The position numbers were made by a program, and so were the translations under genes. From the NCBI RefSeq assembly GCF_024305035.1, contig NZ_JAMWZB010000028.1:1-58881 (forward strand): 58,881 nt of DNA. Direction: 5' to 3'. This DNA comes from Algoriphagus sp. Its GTDB lineage: Bacteria > Bacteroidota > Bacteroidia > Cytophagales > Cyclobacteriaceae. The stretch's first letter is position 1, and each line of letters opens with the position of its first letter. The notes beneath the pieces are model-generated. The model was not told the DNA's origin, did no database searches, and was given only the letters and a program-made list of their open reading frames with translations. This document shows positions 36,585-45,184 of the stretch, piece by piece.

Positions 36585-37327
36585 GTGAACTTCCCGAAGG
36601 ATTTCAATTTTCAAAGTCGTTTGAAATCGGCTCTTATCAGGTCAATCCCAAAGGATTGATCCGGCTGAAGGATTTGGCGGATTTGTTTCAAGAAGTAGCC
36701 TGGAAGCATGCAGATTCGGCGGATTTTGGGAGAATTCTTCTGGAGAAAAAATTTATGTGGGCGCTTTCTCGACTTGAAATTAAGCAGTTTCAATCTCCGG
36801 TTTGGGGTCAAAAAATTATCCTCTATACCGGCGGAAGGGGCCTGGATAAGCTGTTTGCATTTCGTGAGTTTTTGGCAGTGTCTGAATCGGGAGAGGTATT
36901 GGCTAGAGGCATGTCTTCCTGGCTTTTGGTGCACACAGAGACCAAGCGGGTTCAACGTCCAGCTCAGGTTTTGACCGATAGGCTTTTTTCTCCTTCAACG
37001 CTTCCAGAATGGCAGCCACCAAAAATAAAATTGCCTGAAGTCAAAGCCTTAGTTTCGACAGAATATGAAGTCCAAGCCTCAGATTTGGATCTTTATTATC
37101 ACGTGAATCATACCAGTTATATCCGAATGGTAGAAGATGTATTGGCCGGCCAAAATTTTGCCGGAAAGGACCTTTTGATTAATTACTTGGCTGAATGTAA
37201 GTTTAAAGATCAAATTCAGCTTTCGCTTTTTCGTTTTGGGAATAGTGCAGTCATCAAAGGTCAGGTAACTAGCCGAATTGTGTTTTTGGCTTCAGTGATA
37301 TTGGCGGTAGATAAACAACCGTTTTAA
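36581..37327 (+). CDS. Acyl-ACP thioesterase family protein, 248 aa
   Basis: It has the double hot-dog fold of FatA-like thioesterases, which release fatty acids from acyl carrier protein. Blocks: FEIGSYQVNPKGLIRLKDLA, WALSRLEIKQFQSPVWGQKI and the second half with EVQASDLDLYYHVNHTSYIR, where the Asn-His pair (HVNHTSY) is the usual catalytic region. Its start overlaps the MFS stop by 4 bp, so they are translationally coupled. The link to the transporter is not understood. Confidence 0.9.
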   Translation: MSELPEGFQFSKSFEIGSYQVNPKGLIRLKDLADLFQEVAWKHADSADFGRILLEKKFMWALSRLEIKQFQSPVWGQKIILYTGGRGLDKLFAFREFLAVSESGEVLARGMSSWLLVHTETKRVQRPAQVLTDRLFSPSTLPEWQPPKIKLPEVKALVSTEYEVQASDLDLYYHVNHTSYIRMVEDVLAGQNFAGKDLLINYLAECKFKDQIQLSLFRFGNSAVIKGQVTSRIVFLASVILAVDKQPF

Positions 37328-37337
37328 TTTATTGTCA

Positions 37338-37383
37338 TGTGATGGAAGTCACAGCTTTTGCTCATTAAATCACTGCATTTTTG
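37338..37383 (+). promoter_or_regulatory. tsdA promoter with perfect CRP/FNR-like site
   Basis: TGTGATGGAAGTCACA (37338-37353) is a perfect palindrome. A -7-like sequence CATTTTTG (37376-37383; ideal TAnnTTTG, with C instead of T at the first base) starts 23 bp after its end. The predicted start near 37388 places the site centre near -42. Confidence 0.65.
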
Positions 37384-37402
37384 TAGTGTAACCTCGAAAT
37401 CT

Positions 37403-38467
37403 ATGAATCAGATTGGAAAACCTTTCATACAGCTGATTTCCCTTATGCTGGGCTTGTTGGCTTTGGCTACAACTTTGGTTGGTGTGGTTGGATGGGTTGT
37501 TTACCTTTCTTACTCAGGAGTCAACTTACCTGAACTCTCTCCGTCTGAACCTGAAGAGGAGTTGAGGGGAGCCGTAGAATTTCCCCAAACCAAAGCACTG
37601 ATGGATCCAGCAGGGATGTGGGTAGCTCCAGATTGGGCAGTTGTGGATAGCGAGCCCAATGCCGAATCCATCAAGTATGGAAAGGAATTGATCGCTAATA
37701 CGGCCGAATACCTCGGTCCAAATGGAAAAGTGAGGAAAATGTCCAATGGATTAAATTGTCAAAATTGTCATTTACAGGCCGGAACTGCCCCCCTGGGGAA
37801 TAATTACAGTGCTGTGGCTTCGACTTATCCTAAAATCCGTGCAAGATCAGGTCAGTCTGAGGATATCGAAAAACGAATTAATGATTGTTTTGAGCGGAGT
37901 TTAAACGGTCAGCCTCTCGAACGAAGCTCTAAAGAAATGATCGCTATGGTGGATTATATGAAATGGTTGGGAAAAGAGGTGCCTCGTGGAGAAAAGCCAA
38001 AGGGAGTTGGAATCTATGAAGTTCCCCTTTTGGATCGAGCCGCTGATCCTGTAAAAGGAAAAGTAATTTACGAGCAGCAGTGCCAAAGCTGTCACGCCTC
38101 CGATGGGCAGGGGCTTCCCAAGCAAGATGGCTCGGGGTATATTTATCCGCCACTTTGGGGAGAGCACAGTTACAATAGTGGAGCGGGGCTTTATCGTCTT
38201 TCTAGATTTGCAGGCTATGTGAGAGCCAATATGCCTTTGGGGGCTACGTTTGAAAATCCTTTGATCTCCGATGAAGAGGCTTGGGATGTGGCAGCCTACG
38301 TCAATAGTCTTGATCGGCCTTCAAAGGATTTAAGTGCAGATTGGCCTGATATTTCCAAAAAACCTATGGATCATCCCTTTGGACCTTTTAGTGATGGTTT
38401 TTCTGAGCTACAGCATAAATACGGGCCTTTTAAATCCATTAAAGAAGCAAAAGCCAAATCTGAATGA
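37403..38467 (+). CDS. tsdA: TsdA-type dihaem thiosulfate dehydrogenase / tetrathionate reductase, 354 aa
   Basis: It is a c-type cytochrome that joins two thiosulfates to tetrathionate, or the reverse. A membrane anchor or signal (about residues 12-36) is followed by two haem sites: CQNCH (119-123) and CQSCH (227-231). The TsdA hallmarks are present: C162 in RINDCFERSLNG, the unusual Cys ligand of haem 1, and M277 in YVRANMPLG, ligand of haem 2; also YPPLWGEHSYNSGAG. The start is ATG 37403, not an earlier in-frame codon at 37358. It overlaps the second porin gene by 4 bp. Direction of catalysis cannot be told. Confidence 0.9.
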   Translation: MNQIGKPFIQLISLMLGLLALATTLVGVVGWVVYLSYSGVNLPELSPSEPEEELRGAVEFPQTKALMDPAGMWVAPDWAVVDSEPNAESIKYGKELIANTAEYLGPNGKVRKMSNGLNCQNCHLQAGTAPLGNNYSAVASTYPKIRARSGQSEDIEKRINDCFERSLNGQPLERSSKEMIAMVDYMKWLGKEVPRGEKPKGVGIYEVPLLDRAADPVKGKVIYEQQCQSCHASDGQGLPKQDGSGYIYPPLWGEHSYNSGAGLYRLSRFAGYVRANMPLGATFENPLISDEEAWDVAAYVNSLDRPSKDLSADWPDISKKPMDHPFGPFSDGFSELQHKYGPFKSIKEAKAKSE

Positions 38468-39816
38468 GACGTATTTTAATGGGGATAATATTTTCATCCC
38501 CCTTTTTTTTGTTGGCCCAATCTCAAGGTGAGCAGAAAAAGTTCTCGGTAATTCCACAGGTTCATTTCCGGACTTTTTGGATGAGTACCACTTATCCCGG
38601 TAAATTTAAAGATGATTATTCGTTGGGTGCTTCACTGAGCGTAGGTGCGAAATTGACGTATGGCTCAAATTGGTCTTTACAAAGTAGTTATAGGGGATTT
38701 GCGGATATTTGGAGTTCACAAATCTGGGAAGCTAGCCCGATTACAGGACGAAGAAATCGGTATGAAATAGGACTTTATGATCTGCAAAATCCTGGCGACC
38801 GGGTATTTGGGAGTTTTGAAAGGTTGACGATTCGGTATAAAGGCCAATTCTGGGAGGTGGCCTTGGGGAGAATGGATATCAATACTCCTTGGGTCAATCC
38901 GCAGGACGGGAGGCTTTCGCCCACCTTGATGGAAGGAGTAAGTGTGGCCTACCAACCCAATGAAAATTTGGTTTTTTCAGCATGGTACATCGATCGGCTC
39001 CGCGTAAGAGGAATGAGTCAATGGACCAATCCAGGCGAGTCAGTAGGGATATTCCCTGTGGCCAGAGACCCGAATGGGATGCCTTCTCAATATTTTGGAA
39101 ACACTTTGAGTAAGCGGATTACCATTATGGAAGTGACAAAAAAACTTCCGAAGGGGAAATTGCAGGTCTCTCAAACTCAGGCTCATAATATTTCCAGTAC
39201 ATTTTGGGCCGAATGGAACCAAAAATGGAGCACTGGAGATAAATTAGGGAACTGGCTTTCGGGTGTTCAAGTAGGCTATCAAAGTGGGATGGGGGAAGGA
39301 GGAAATCCTGATCCAATCTTAAGGTATAAAAATCCCCAGGATAAAAATTGGTTACTTTCCACACGAATAGGTTTTGAGACAAAGCGCTTGGAGACTCATT
39401 TGAATTTTACAAAAACAGGTGGAAAAGGCCGATGGCTCAATCCTCGGGAATGGGGGAAAGATCCTTGGTTTACTTTCATCCCCCGTGAGCGAAATGAGGG
39501 CTATGAAAACTTTGAAGCAGTGGTGTTGTATTTGGCATATAATTTTCCCAAAACTAATTTATTGATTTATGCTCACTCGGGAATTCACTGGCTTCCGGAC
39601 ATTAATGACGCTCCGGCCAATAAATATGCGTTCCCCTCTTATAGACAAGTTAATTTAGGTCTAAAATGGAAGCCAAAAAAATGGGAAAAACTAGATTTTC
39701 ATTTACTCCTGATGAATAAGGAAGCGATTAATTCAACCCCGCTTACGCCTGTACAGCAATACAACAAAGTAGGCATGATTCATGTCAGTGGGATTCTCAA
39801 TTGGAGACTCCATTGA
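38464..39816 (+). CDS. Outer-membrane beta-barrel porin, OprD-like, 450 aa
   Basis: A signal sequence (RRILMGIIFSSPFFLLAQSQ) precedes a Trp/Tyr-rich beta-barrel. It aligns by eye with the porin at 32662-34074: shared pieces include the start of the barrel FRTFWMSTT versus LRSFFMSTLNQG, the domain WEVALGRMDINTPWVNPQDG versus SIWAGRHHFESPLLNASDN, and the ends. They are paralogues in one cluster. It overlaps tsdA by 4 bp, so its job is probably linked to thiosulfate or tetrathionate passage across the outer membrane (inference). Confidence 0.85.
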   Translation: MRRILMGIIFSSPFFLLAQSQGEQKKFSVIPQVHFRTFWMSTTYPGKFKDDYSLGASLSVGAKLTYGSNWSLQSSYRGFADIWSSQIWEASPITGRRNRYEIGLYDLQNPGDRVFGSFERLTIRYKGQFWEVALGRMDINTPWVNPQDGRLSPTLMEGVSVAYQPNENLVFSAWYIDRLRVRGMSQWTNPGESVGIFPVARDPNGMPSQYFGNTLSKRITIMEVTKKLPKGKLQVSQTQAHNISSTFWAEWNQKWSTGDKLGNWLSGVQVGYQSGMGEGGNPDPILRYKNPQDKNWLLSTRIGFETKRLETHLNFTKTGGKGRWLNPREWGKDPWFTFIPRERNEGYENFEAVVLYLAYNFPKTNLLIYAHSGIHWLPDINDAPANKYAFPSYRQVNLGLKWKPKKWEKLDFHLLLMNKEAINSTPLTPVQQYNKVGMIHVSGILNWRLH

Positions 39817-40189
39817 GTTTTATTTTTGATAAGGAAATGTAAGCAGGGATCAATACCATTTGACACTTTATCCTAAGGACAGTGCATGAGTTGAGAAGAA
39901 ATAAAAAATCCCAGGAGCAGGGCTGGTTTTATTAGAAAATTAGGAAAATCAAAATCTTATCCTCACCTTTGATCTGTGGAAAAGGAAATTATAAGAATTT
40001 CATTCACGATAGTTAAAGTAATCCAGCGTTGATTATCAACCTGCTTAAGTAGCAAATTCCAGAGTTCCTCCTTGCAAAGGTTTTATTCTCTTTTTCTACT
40101 TTTTTAATAGATCTACCTTAGGGCGATCAATTAAAACCTGCAGCAAAATCCTATGGGAACAATTAAGTTTATCACCAAATACTACCCTT
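39817..40189. other. Intergenic region between porin and desaturase
   Basis: No gene is supported. A near match to the -7 box, TACCTTAG (40114-40121), lies upstream of the desaturase. A short frame at 40153 encodes 13 residues and ends at TAA (40192-40194), overlapping the likely start of the desaturase. Confidence 0.45.
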
Positions 40190-41293
40190 ATTAAAACAGT
40201 AAGATTCTCAGAATCAGTTTTATCTGAATTCTCTCAAACACTCCGAAGTAGAGTTTATGGTCATTTCAAGGCCACAAATCAATCGAAATACGGCAATGTG
40301 CAAATGGTCGTCAAGACTGTAGTGCTACTTTCATTATATCTCCTGCCCATTACAGCAGTCATAGGTGGTTTAGTTACCGAGACCTGGCAATTGTTTGGCT
40401 GTTTTGTTTTGGCCGGATTTGGGATGGCAGGAGTAGGAATGGGGGTGATGCATGATGCAAATCACGGCTCATATTCCAAAAATCCCATGGTCAACAAATG
40501 GGTGGGCTACACGCTCAACCTTGTCGGTGCGAGTTCTACCGTTTGGAAGATTCAACATAACGTACTTCATCATAGCTACACCAATATCGATGAGCATGAT
40601 GATGATATTAATGCCCCTTTCTTTTTGAGATTTTCTCCTAGTGCGGAAAAAAACTCACTTCATAAATATCAACATTTATATGCTTGGTTTTTTTATTCTC
40701 TTTCCACAATTGGTTGGGTAACTGCTAAGGATTTTGTTCGATTGACCAGATACCACAAAAAAGGATTGGTTAAAGGTGACAATGCCTACCGGAATAACCT
40801 TCTTAAAATTGCTGCATGGAAAATTGGTTACTTCAGTGTGATTTTGGGTTTACCAATTATTTTCTCCCCTTTTTCAGCGGGTCTGATCATTTTAGCTTTC
40901 ATAGCGATGCATGCAGTGACGGGTTTTGTCATTACGATGGTATTTCAGACTGCTCACATTGTGCCGGAGGTTGAATTTCCAATTGCCAATGAAGACGGTA
41001 TTGTCGAAGGGGAGCGGATGCTTCATCAATTGGCTACAACCTGTAACTTCGCTCCAAACTCCAGAATTCTGGAATGGTTTATCGGAGGTTTGAATTACCA
41101 GGTAGAGCATCACTTGTTTCCCGATGTATGCCATGTCCATTATCGAGAAATCTCAAAAATCGTAAAATCTACGGCTGAGGAATTTAATATTCCATACTAT
41201 TCAAAGCCGAATTTTGTAGGGGCTGTACTTGATCATTTTAAAATGCTCTATCTCTTGGGGAATAGTCCTGAGCTGGAGCCCGTAAAAGCCTAA
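40190..41293 (+). CDS. Acyl-lipid/acyl-CoA fatty acid desaturase with no normal start codon
   Basis: It is a membrane di-iron desaturase that inserts a cis double bond into fatty acids. Histidine boxes: HDANHGS (box 1), HNVLHHSYTN (box 2), and NYQVEHHLFPDVCHVHY (box 3). Four or so membrane segments are present. The frame is open back to 40049, and from 40190 it reads IKTVRFSESVLSEFSQTL, then RSRVYGHFKATNQSKYGN. From memory of the family, this is its N-terminus, where homologues begin with Met-Lys-Thr. Here the codon is ATT. No ATG, GTG or TTG lies in frame before GTG 40298. Start therefore is ATT 40190, a +1 frameshift from ATG 40153, or a shortened protein from 40298 or 40304. Confidence 0.75.
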   Translation: MKTVRFSESVLSEFSQTLRSRVYGHFKATNQSKYGNVQMVVKTVVLLSLYLLPITAVIGGLVTETWQLFGCFVLAGFGMAGVGMGVMHDANHGSYSKNPMVNKWVGYTLNLVGASSTVWKIQHNVLHHSYTNIDEHDDDINAPFFLRFSPSAEKNSLHKYQHLYAWFFYSLSTIGWVTAKDFVRLTRYHKKGLVKGDNAYRNNLLKIAAWKIGYFSVILGLPIIFSPFSAGLIILAFIAMHAVTGFVITMVFQTAHIVPEVEFPIANEDGIVEGERMLHQLATTCNFAPNSRILEWFIGGLNYQVEHHLFPDVCHVHYREISKIVKSTAEEFNIPYYSKPNFVGAVLDHFKMLYLLGNSPELEPVKA

Positions 41294-41294
41294 T

Positions 41295-42491
41295 ATGCAA
41301 TTTAATACTAGAAATAAACCTAAACCTCAAGGAAAGCCTCAGGCGAATAGAGGGGGACGGGTCAACCAAAAAGCAGCTAAAGTTTCCAAATTGGATGCGA
41401 ACCTGCTCATCAAGAAAGCTCAGCCGAGTGGACAGGAAGGATTTAGATCTGAGCGTCCCTTCTCGGAATTACCCTTATCCAATCAACTTCTTAAAAATCT
41501 AGTGGCCAAGGGTTACCAAACCTTGACTAATATTCAGGAACAGGCAGTTTTGCCTCTTTTGAACGGACGGGATTTATTGGGGATTTCTAATACAGGTTCA
41601 GGGAAAACTGCAGCCTTTTTGATTCCAATAATTGAAAAAATAAAGTCATCAAGCGAAGTAAAAACCGCTTTGATTGTCACCCCTACAAGGGAGTTAGCTT
41701 TGCAGATTGAAGAGGAATTTAAAAGCTTGACTAAAGGGATGGGGTTGTTTTCAGCCACTTTTATTGGTGGGACAAACATCAACTCGGATTTCAAAACGCT
41801 GAGCCGAAAGTTGCACGTTGTAGTCGGGACCCCTGGTAGACTTTTGGATTTGACCAATCGCAAACTTTTGCATTTGAATAAATTTGATACGCTGGTATTG
41901 GATGAATTTGATCGAATGCTGGATATGGGTTTTATCAACGACGTGAAAAAGATCGTCAAGTTCATGACTAAAAGAACGCAGACCATGCTTTTTAGTGCGA
42001 CCTTGGAGCCTTCTCAAAAAGCGATGATCGATTCGCTTTTGACCAATCCGGTGGAAGTTAAAATTAATAATGGTGGCACTACCAGTGAAAACGTCGATCA
42101 AGAAATTATTCGTTTGAAGTCAACTGAAGATAAGTTTTTGGTTTTGGAGGGATTATTTCAAAATCCAGATTTGGAAAAGGTTATCATCTTTACCGAGACC
42201 AAAAGACTTGCCGATAGACTAAGTAAAAAACTGAATCAAGTGGGGATCCATTCCGGGTTGATTCATGGTAATAAATCCCAGAATTTCCGAAATCGAACGA
42301 TTGAGGAATTTAAGAAAGGATTAACACGAGTACTAGTAGCCACCGACGTGGCCGCTAGAGGTATAGACGTGGCTGATGTGACCCATGTGATCAATTATCA
42401 GCTTCCCATGTCTATGGATAGCTATATCCACAGAATCGGCCGTACGGGTCGAGCTGGCAAGACCGGCAGAGCCATCACATTTGTCAATTAA
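41295..42491 (+). CDS. DEAD-box RNA helicase, 398 aa
   Basis: It is an ATP-dependent RNA helicase. The N-terminal ~55 residues are basic and disordered, then Q-motif (FSELPLSNQLLKNL), SNTGSGKTAAF (Walker A), PTRELALQI, VGTPGRLLD, DEFDRMLDMGF (a DEFD variant of DEAD), SATLEPS, and HRIGRTGRAG. The third Glu-Phe-Asp is seen often in the RhlE-like/Bacteroidota group. It lies 1 bp after the desaturase and is followed by a small basic protein and a cold-shock protein, suggesting a role in cold growth. Confidence 0.95.
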   Translation: MQFNTRNKPKPQGKPQANRGGRVNQKAAKVSKLDANLLIKKAQPSGQEGFRSERPFSELPLSNQLLKNLVAKGYQTLTNIQEQAVLPLLNGRDLLGISNTGSGKTAAFLIPIIEKIKSSSEVKTALIVTPTRELALQIEEEFKSLTKGMGLFSATFIGGTNINSDFKTLSRKLHVVVGTPGRLLDLTNRKLLHLNKFDTLVLDEFDRMLDMGFINDVKKIVKFMTKRTQTMLFSATLEPSQKAMIDSLLTNPVEVKINNGGTTSENVDQEIIRLKSTEDKFLVLEGLFQNPDLEKVIIFTETKRLADRLSKKLNQVGIHSGLIHGNKSQNFRNRTIEEFKKGLTRVLVATDVAARGIDVADVTHVINYQLPMSMDSYIHRIGRTGRAGKTGRAITFVN

Positions 42492-42500
42492 AAAGCTACA

Positions 42501-42749
42501 ATGTCGAAAAATCAAAACACATTCATCAAAAAACAAAAAGCAGAACTTAAAAAAAGAAAACAAAAAGAAAAATTAGAAAAGAAACTAGCCCGCAAAGAAC
42601 AGCCTAAAAGCGGGGAACTGGAAGACATGTTGGCCTATGTCGATGAGTTTGGAAACATTTCCGAAACTCCTCCGGAACCGGAGCCACCAAAAAAACAACC
42701 GATTTCTAGAAATCAATATTCAAATAACAAACAACAAAGTAAAAATTAG
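42501..42749 (+). CDS. Small lysine-rich protein, 82 aa
   Basis: It is very basic at the start (FIKKQKAELKKRKQKEKLEK), with an acidic middle (EDMLAYVDEFGNISETPPEP) and a Gln/Asn-rich end. No known domain, and no signal or membrane segment. It sits 9 bp after the helicase and 5 bp before the cold-shock gene, in one operon. The lysine-rich head suggests RNA or ribosome contact, but function is unknown. Confidence 0.8.
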   Translation: MSKNQNTFIKKQKAELKKRKQKEKLEKKLARKEQPKSGELEDMLAYVDEFGNISETPPEPEPPKKQPISRNQYSNNKQQSKN

Positions 42750-42754
42750 TAATC

Positions 42755-42949
42755 ATGAATGAAGGAACAGTAAAATTCTTTAACACAACCAAAGGTTTTG
42801 GTTTTATTACACCAGCTGATCAAAGTGAAGATGTATTCGTACACCACTCAGGCTTGGTTCACGAGATCCGTGAAAATGATAAAGTTACATTTGACGTAGT
42901 TCAAGGTAAGAAAGGTGTTAACGCCGTAAACGTGAAAGTAGTAGGATAA
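42755..42949 (+). CDS. Cold-shock protein (CspA family), 64 aa
   Basis: It is a single OB-fold nucleic-acid chaperone. RNP1 is KGFGFITP and RNP2 is VFVHHSGL, both intact. The protein starts MNEGTVKFFNTTKG, standard for bacterial cold-shock proteins. It closes the desaturase-helicase-small protein-csp run, with a terminator just after. Confidence 0.96.
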   Translation: MNEGTVKFFNTTKGFGFITPADQSEDVFVHHSGLVHEIRENDKVTFDVVQGKKGVNAVNVKVVG

Positions 42950-42970
42950 TTCCAGCCGCTTTTTAAAACG

Positions 42971-43006
42971 AAATCCCCGATTCCTTCATTGGTTTCGGGG
43001 ATTTTT
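42971..43006. terminator. Terminator between csp and the convergent dehydrogenase gene
   Basis: AAATCCCCGA (42971-42980) pairs with TCGGGGATTT (42995-43004) over a 14-nt loop, followed by T. It is within 20-25 bp of the csp stop and at the stop of the minus-strand gene. Confidence 0.75.
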
Positions 43007-43994
43007 ATTTCACTTCATTGACAAGTGTCTCTCCATGTTCAAAAGCGACAAGGTTGTCTAGGGTAGTTTTGGCGATTTGATAAAGTGCCTCGTGAGTCAA
43101 AAAGGCTTGATGTCCAGTTACTAATACATTGGGAAAAGTCATCAATCGGGCGATTTGCTCATCTTGGAGAATTTCTTCAGATCGATTTTGGAAAAAGAGA
43201 TCTTCTTCTTGTTCATAAACATCAATGCCTAAATATCCGATTTTCCCGATTTTTAGTGCTTGAATAGCGGCTTTTGTTTCAATGAGTGCTCCTCTTGAAG
43301 TATTGATCAACATGCAGCCATTTTTCATGAGTTGAAGTGATTCTTTATTGATCATGTGCTTGGTGGCAGGAGTAAGCGGACAGTGCATCGAAACGATATC
43401 CGATTTTTTTAGCAAATCTTTTACCGGCAAAAAAGAAACTCCCAATTTCTTTAATTTTTGATTTTCAAAAGGATCAGATGCTAAAACTGTACAACCCAAT
43501 CCCAGGACAATTTTACAAAATGCGGTTCCTATGGCTCCAGTGCCTATAACTCCAACCGTTTTTCCATACAAGTTGAATCCAGTTAACCCCTCAATCGAAT
43601 AATTATTTTCGCGAACTCGATTATAGGCTTTATGAGTTTTTCGGCTTAAAGTTAAAATCAAAGCCAGTGCATGTTCAGCTACAGCCTCTGGACTATAGGC
43701 CGGGACCCTGACTAGTGTGATTCCGAGCTTTTTTGCCTCATTAAGATCAACTTGGTTATATCCCGCACAGCGAAGGGCAATGAGCTTTACCCCCTCGTTT
43801 TTCAGGTTTTTCAATGTGGCTTTATCCAGTTGATCATTTACAAAAGCGCAAACTACTTCATGTCCATGTGCCAAAATAGCCGAGTTGTGATCCAGTTTAG
43901 CTTCAAAATAGGTGATTTGATGGGAATAACTCGGGAGTAGCTGGTCAAAGCTGGCCCTGTCATAGGACTTGGTGCTAAAAAATGCAACATTCAT
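43005..43994 (-). CDS. ldhA: D-lactate dehydrogenase / 2-hydroxyacid dehydrogenase, 329 aa
   Basis: It is an NAD-dependent D-2-hydroxyacid dehydrogenase. NAD-binding GVIGTGAIGTAFCKI (about residues 150-164) and the signature MHCPLTPATKHMINKESLQL, then LINTSRGALIETKA, are present, with the active-site His in the GHQAF block near the C-terminus. The N-terminus (MNVAFFSTKSYDRASFDQLL) is the D-lactate-dehydrogenase form rather than phosphoglycerate or glyoxylate type. It is 2 bp from the upstream propeller gene, so the two may be co-transcribed. Confidence 0.92.
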   Translation of the reverse strand: MNVAFFSTKSYDRASFDQLLPSYSHQITYFEAKLDHNSAILAHGHEVVCAFVNDQLDKATLKNLKNEGVKLIALRCAGYNQVDLNEAKKLGITLVRVPAYSPEAVAEHALALILTLSRKTHKAYNRVRENNYSIEGLTGFNLYGKTVGVIGTGAIGTAFCKIVLGLGCTVLASDPFENQKLKKLGVSFLPVKDLLKKSDIVSMHCPLTPATKHMINKESLQLMKNGCMLINTSRGALIETKAAIQALKIGKIGYLGIDVYEQEEDLFFQNRSEEILQDEQIARLMTFPNVLVTGHQAFLTHEALYQIAKTTLDNLVAFEHGETLVNEVK

Positions 43995-43996
43995 AC

Positions 43997-45184
43997 TTAG
44001 ATTTCTTTTATTTGATAAATGCCAAATCGGGTGACTTCCTCTTCTAGCTCTGGATTTGGATTTTCCCGAACTAGAAATTTTCCCTCGCCTAGTCCAAATA
44101 AAATCGTCCCTTGAATAGAAGGCAATTCGATTGGTAATTGTTTTTGATTTTTGACCAATAAAATCCCCTGCTCCTCCGGATCGGATAAGGGGGAATAGAG
44201 TGCATCGATTTCATTTCTGGTCTGATATTCTGATTCCGATACTCCGGTATAGTATTTTACTAAATAGAAATCCGTGTCAATTTTTATGAGGTCGAGATTA
44301 CGCCCAGCCATAACTCGAAGTTTATTCACTCGCTCGTCATTTCCAGGAGTTTCAATAGGCAGAGGAGAATATCGAAGGAATTCACGGGGATTGAGAGGCA
44401 CCGTACCCTTTAATGTCAAGCCGGGTAATTCATAGATTTCAATTTCTTTTTCCAGAGAATGAAGAAGCAACAGTTCATTACTTTCCTGGTCAATTAAAAA
44501 TGATTTGGTCATTAATTCCTGATAAATGTTTTCAGATTCGAAATAAATGGAGTTTTCCCGATAAGGTACTACAGATTGCATGTCGCCGGTTTCAAGGTTG
44601 ATTCGATAAAAATTTTGAAGTGTATCCCTTCCTACTTCATCTCGGATTAAAAAATGGGCTGATAAGTAATTGGTCGGACCAACCAAAAAATAGGTGCTGT
44701 CCTGGATTTGATAATAGGGAGGCTTTCCCATTGGGCCAAAAGTTCGGATAGGAAGAGGAGATTGAATTCGCTGCTCGTGTACTACGTTATAGGCTGAATC
44801 ATAAGCGAAAATGGTAAATGGAAGTTCTGCTACTCGTAATCCCTTTGGACCAAAAGTTAACCCAATCGGATTCCAGTTTCCATAGAGTCCAGGTCCTTCG
44901 CCTTTTTTTTTGACTCGTTTTATAATTTCTCCAGTTTTGCTGATTTCTAGAATTTCATCTTCTACCATCGAATAACCCAAATAGCGTTTTTCTTCAGGGG
45001 AATAATCTCTAATCAAAACCTGAGTGAAATTTTCAACTTCAAAAGAATCGATTTTGACCAATTCATAAGAAATATCTTCTGTATTTTCGGTGGAATTTTG
45101 TTCCGAATTGCAGGAAAAGAGGATTAAAACCCATGTGCCCAATAAGATTGAAAGGCCAGATCGTAAAATTCTTCTAGTTATCAT
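43997..45184 (-). CDS. Lipoprotein with predicted 6-bladed beta-propeller, 395 aa
   Basis: A signal peptide ends at a lipobox Cys (VLILFSCNS, Cys near residue 25), so it is a lipoprotein, probably outer-membrane. The rest is a repeated beta pattern (YLGYSMVEDEILEISKTGEI, IRTFGPMGKPPYYQIQDSTY, FYRINLETGDMQSVVPY) like the 6-bladed propellers of the BF2992/DUF4221-type family common in Bacteroidota. The ligand is unknown. It sits 2 bp upstream of the dehydrogenase gene. Confidence 0.8.
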   Translation of the reverse strand: MITRRILRSGLSILLGTWVLILFSCNSEQNSTENTEDISYELVKIDSFEVENFTQVLIRDYSPEEKRYLGYSMVEDEILEISKTGEIIKRVKKKGEGPGLYGNWNPIGLTFGPKGLRVAELPFTIFAYDSAYNVVHEQRIQSPLPIRTFGPMGKPPYYQIQDSTYFLVGPTNYLSAHFLIRDEVGRDTLQNFYRINLETGDMQSVVPYRENSIYFESENIYQELMTKSFLIDQESNELLLLHSLEKEIEIYELPGLTLKGTVPLNPREFLRYSPLPIETPGNDERVNKLRVMAGRNLDLIKIDTDFYLVKYYTGVSESEYQTRNEIDALYSPLSDPEEQGILLVKNQKQLPIELPSIQGTILFGLGEGKFLVRENPNPELEEEVTRFGIYQIKEI

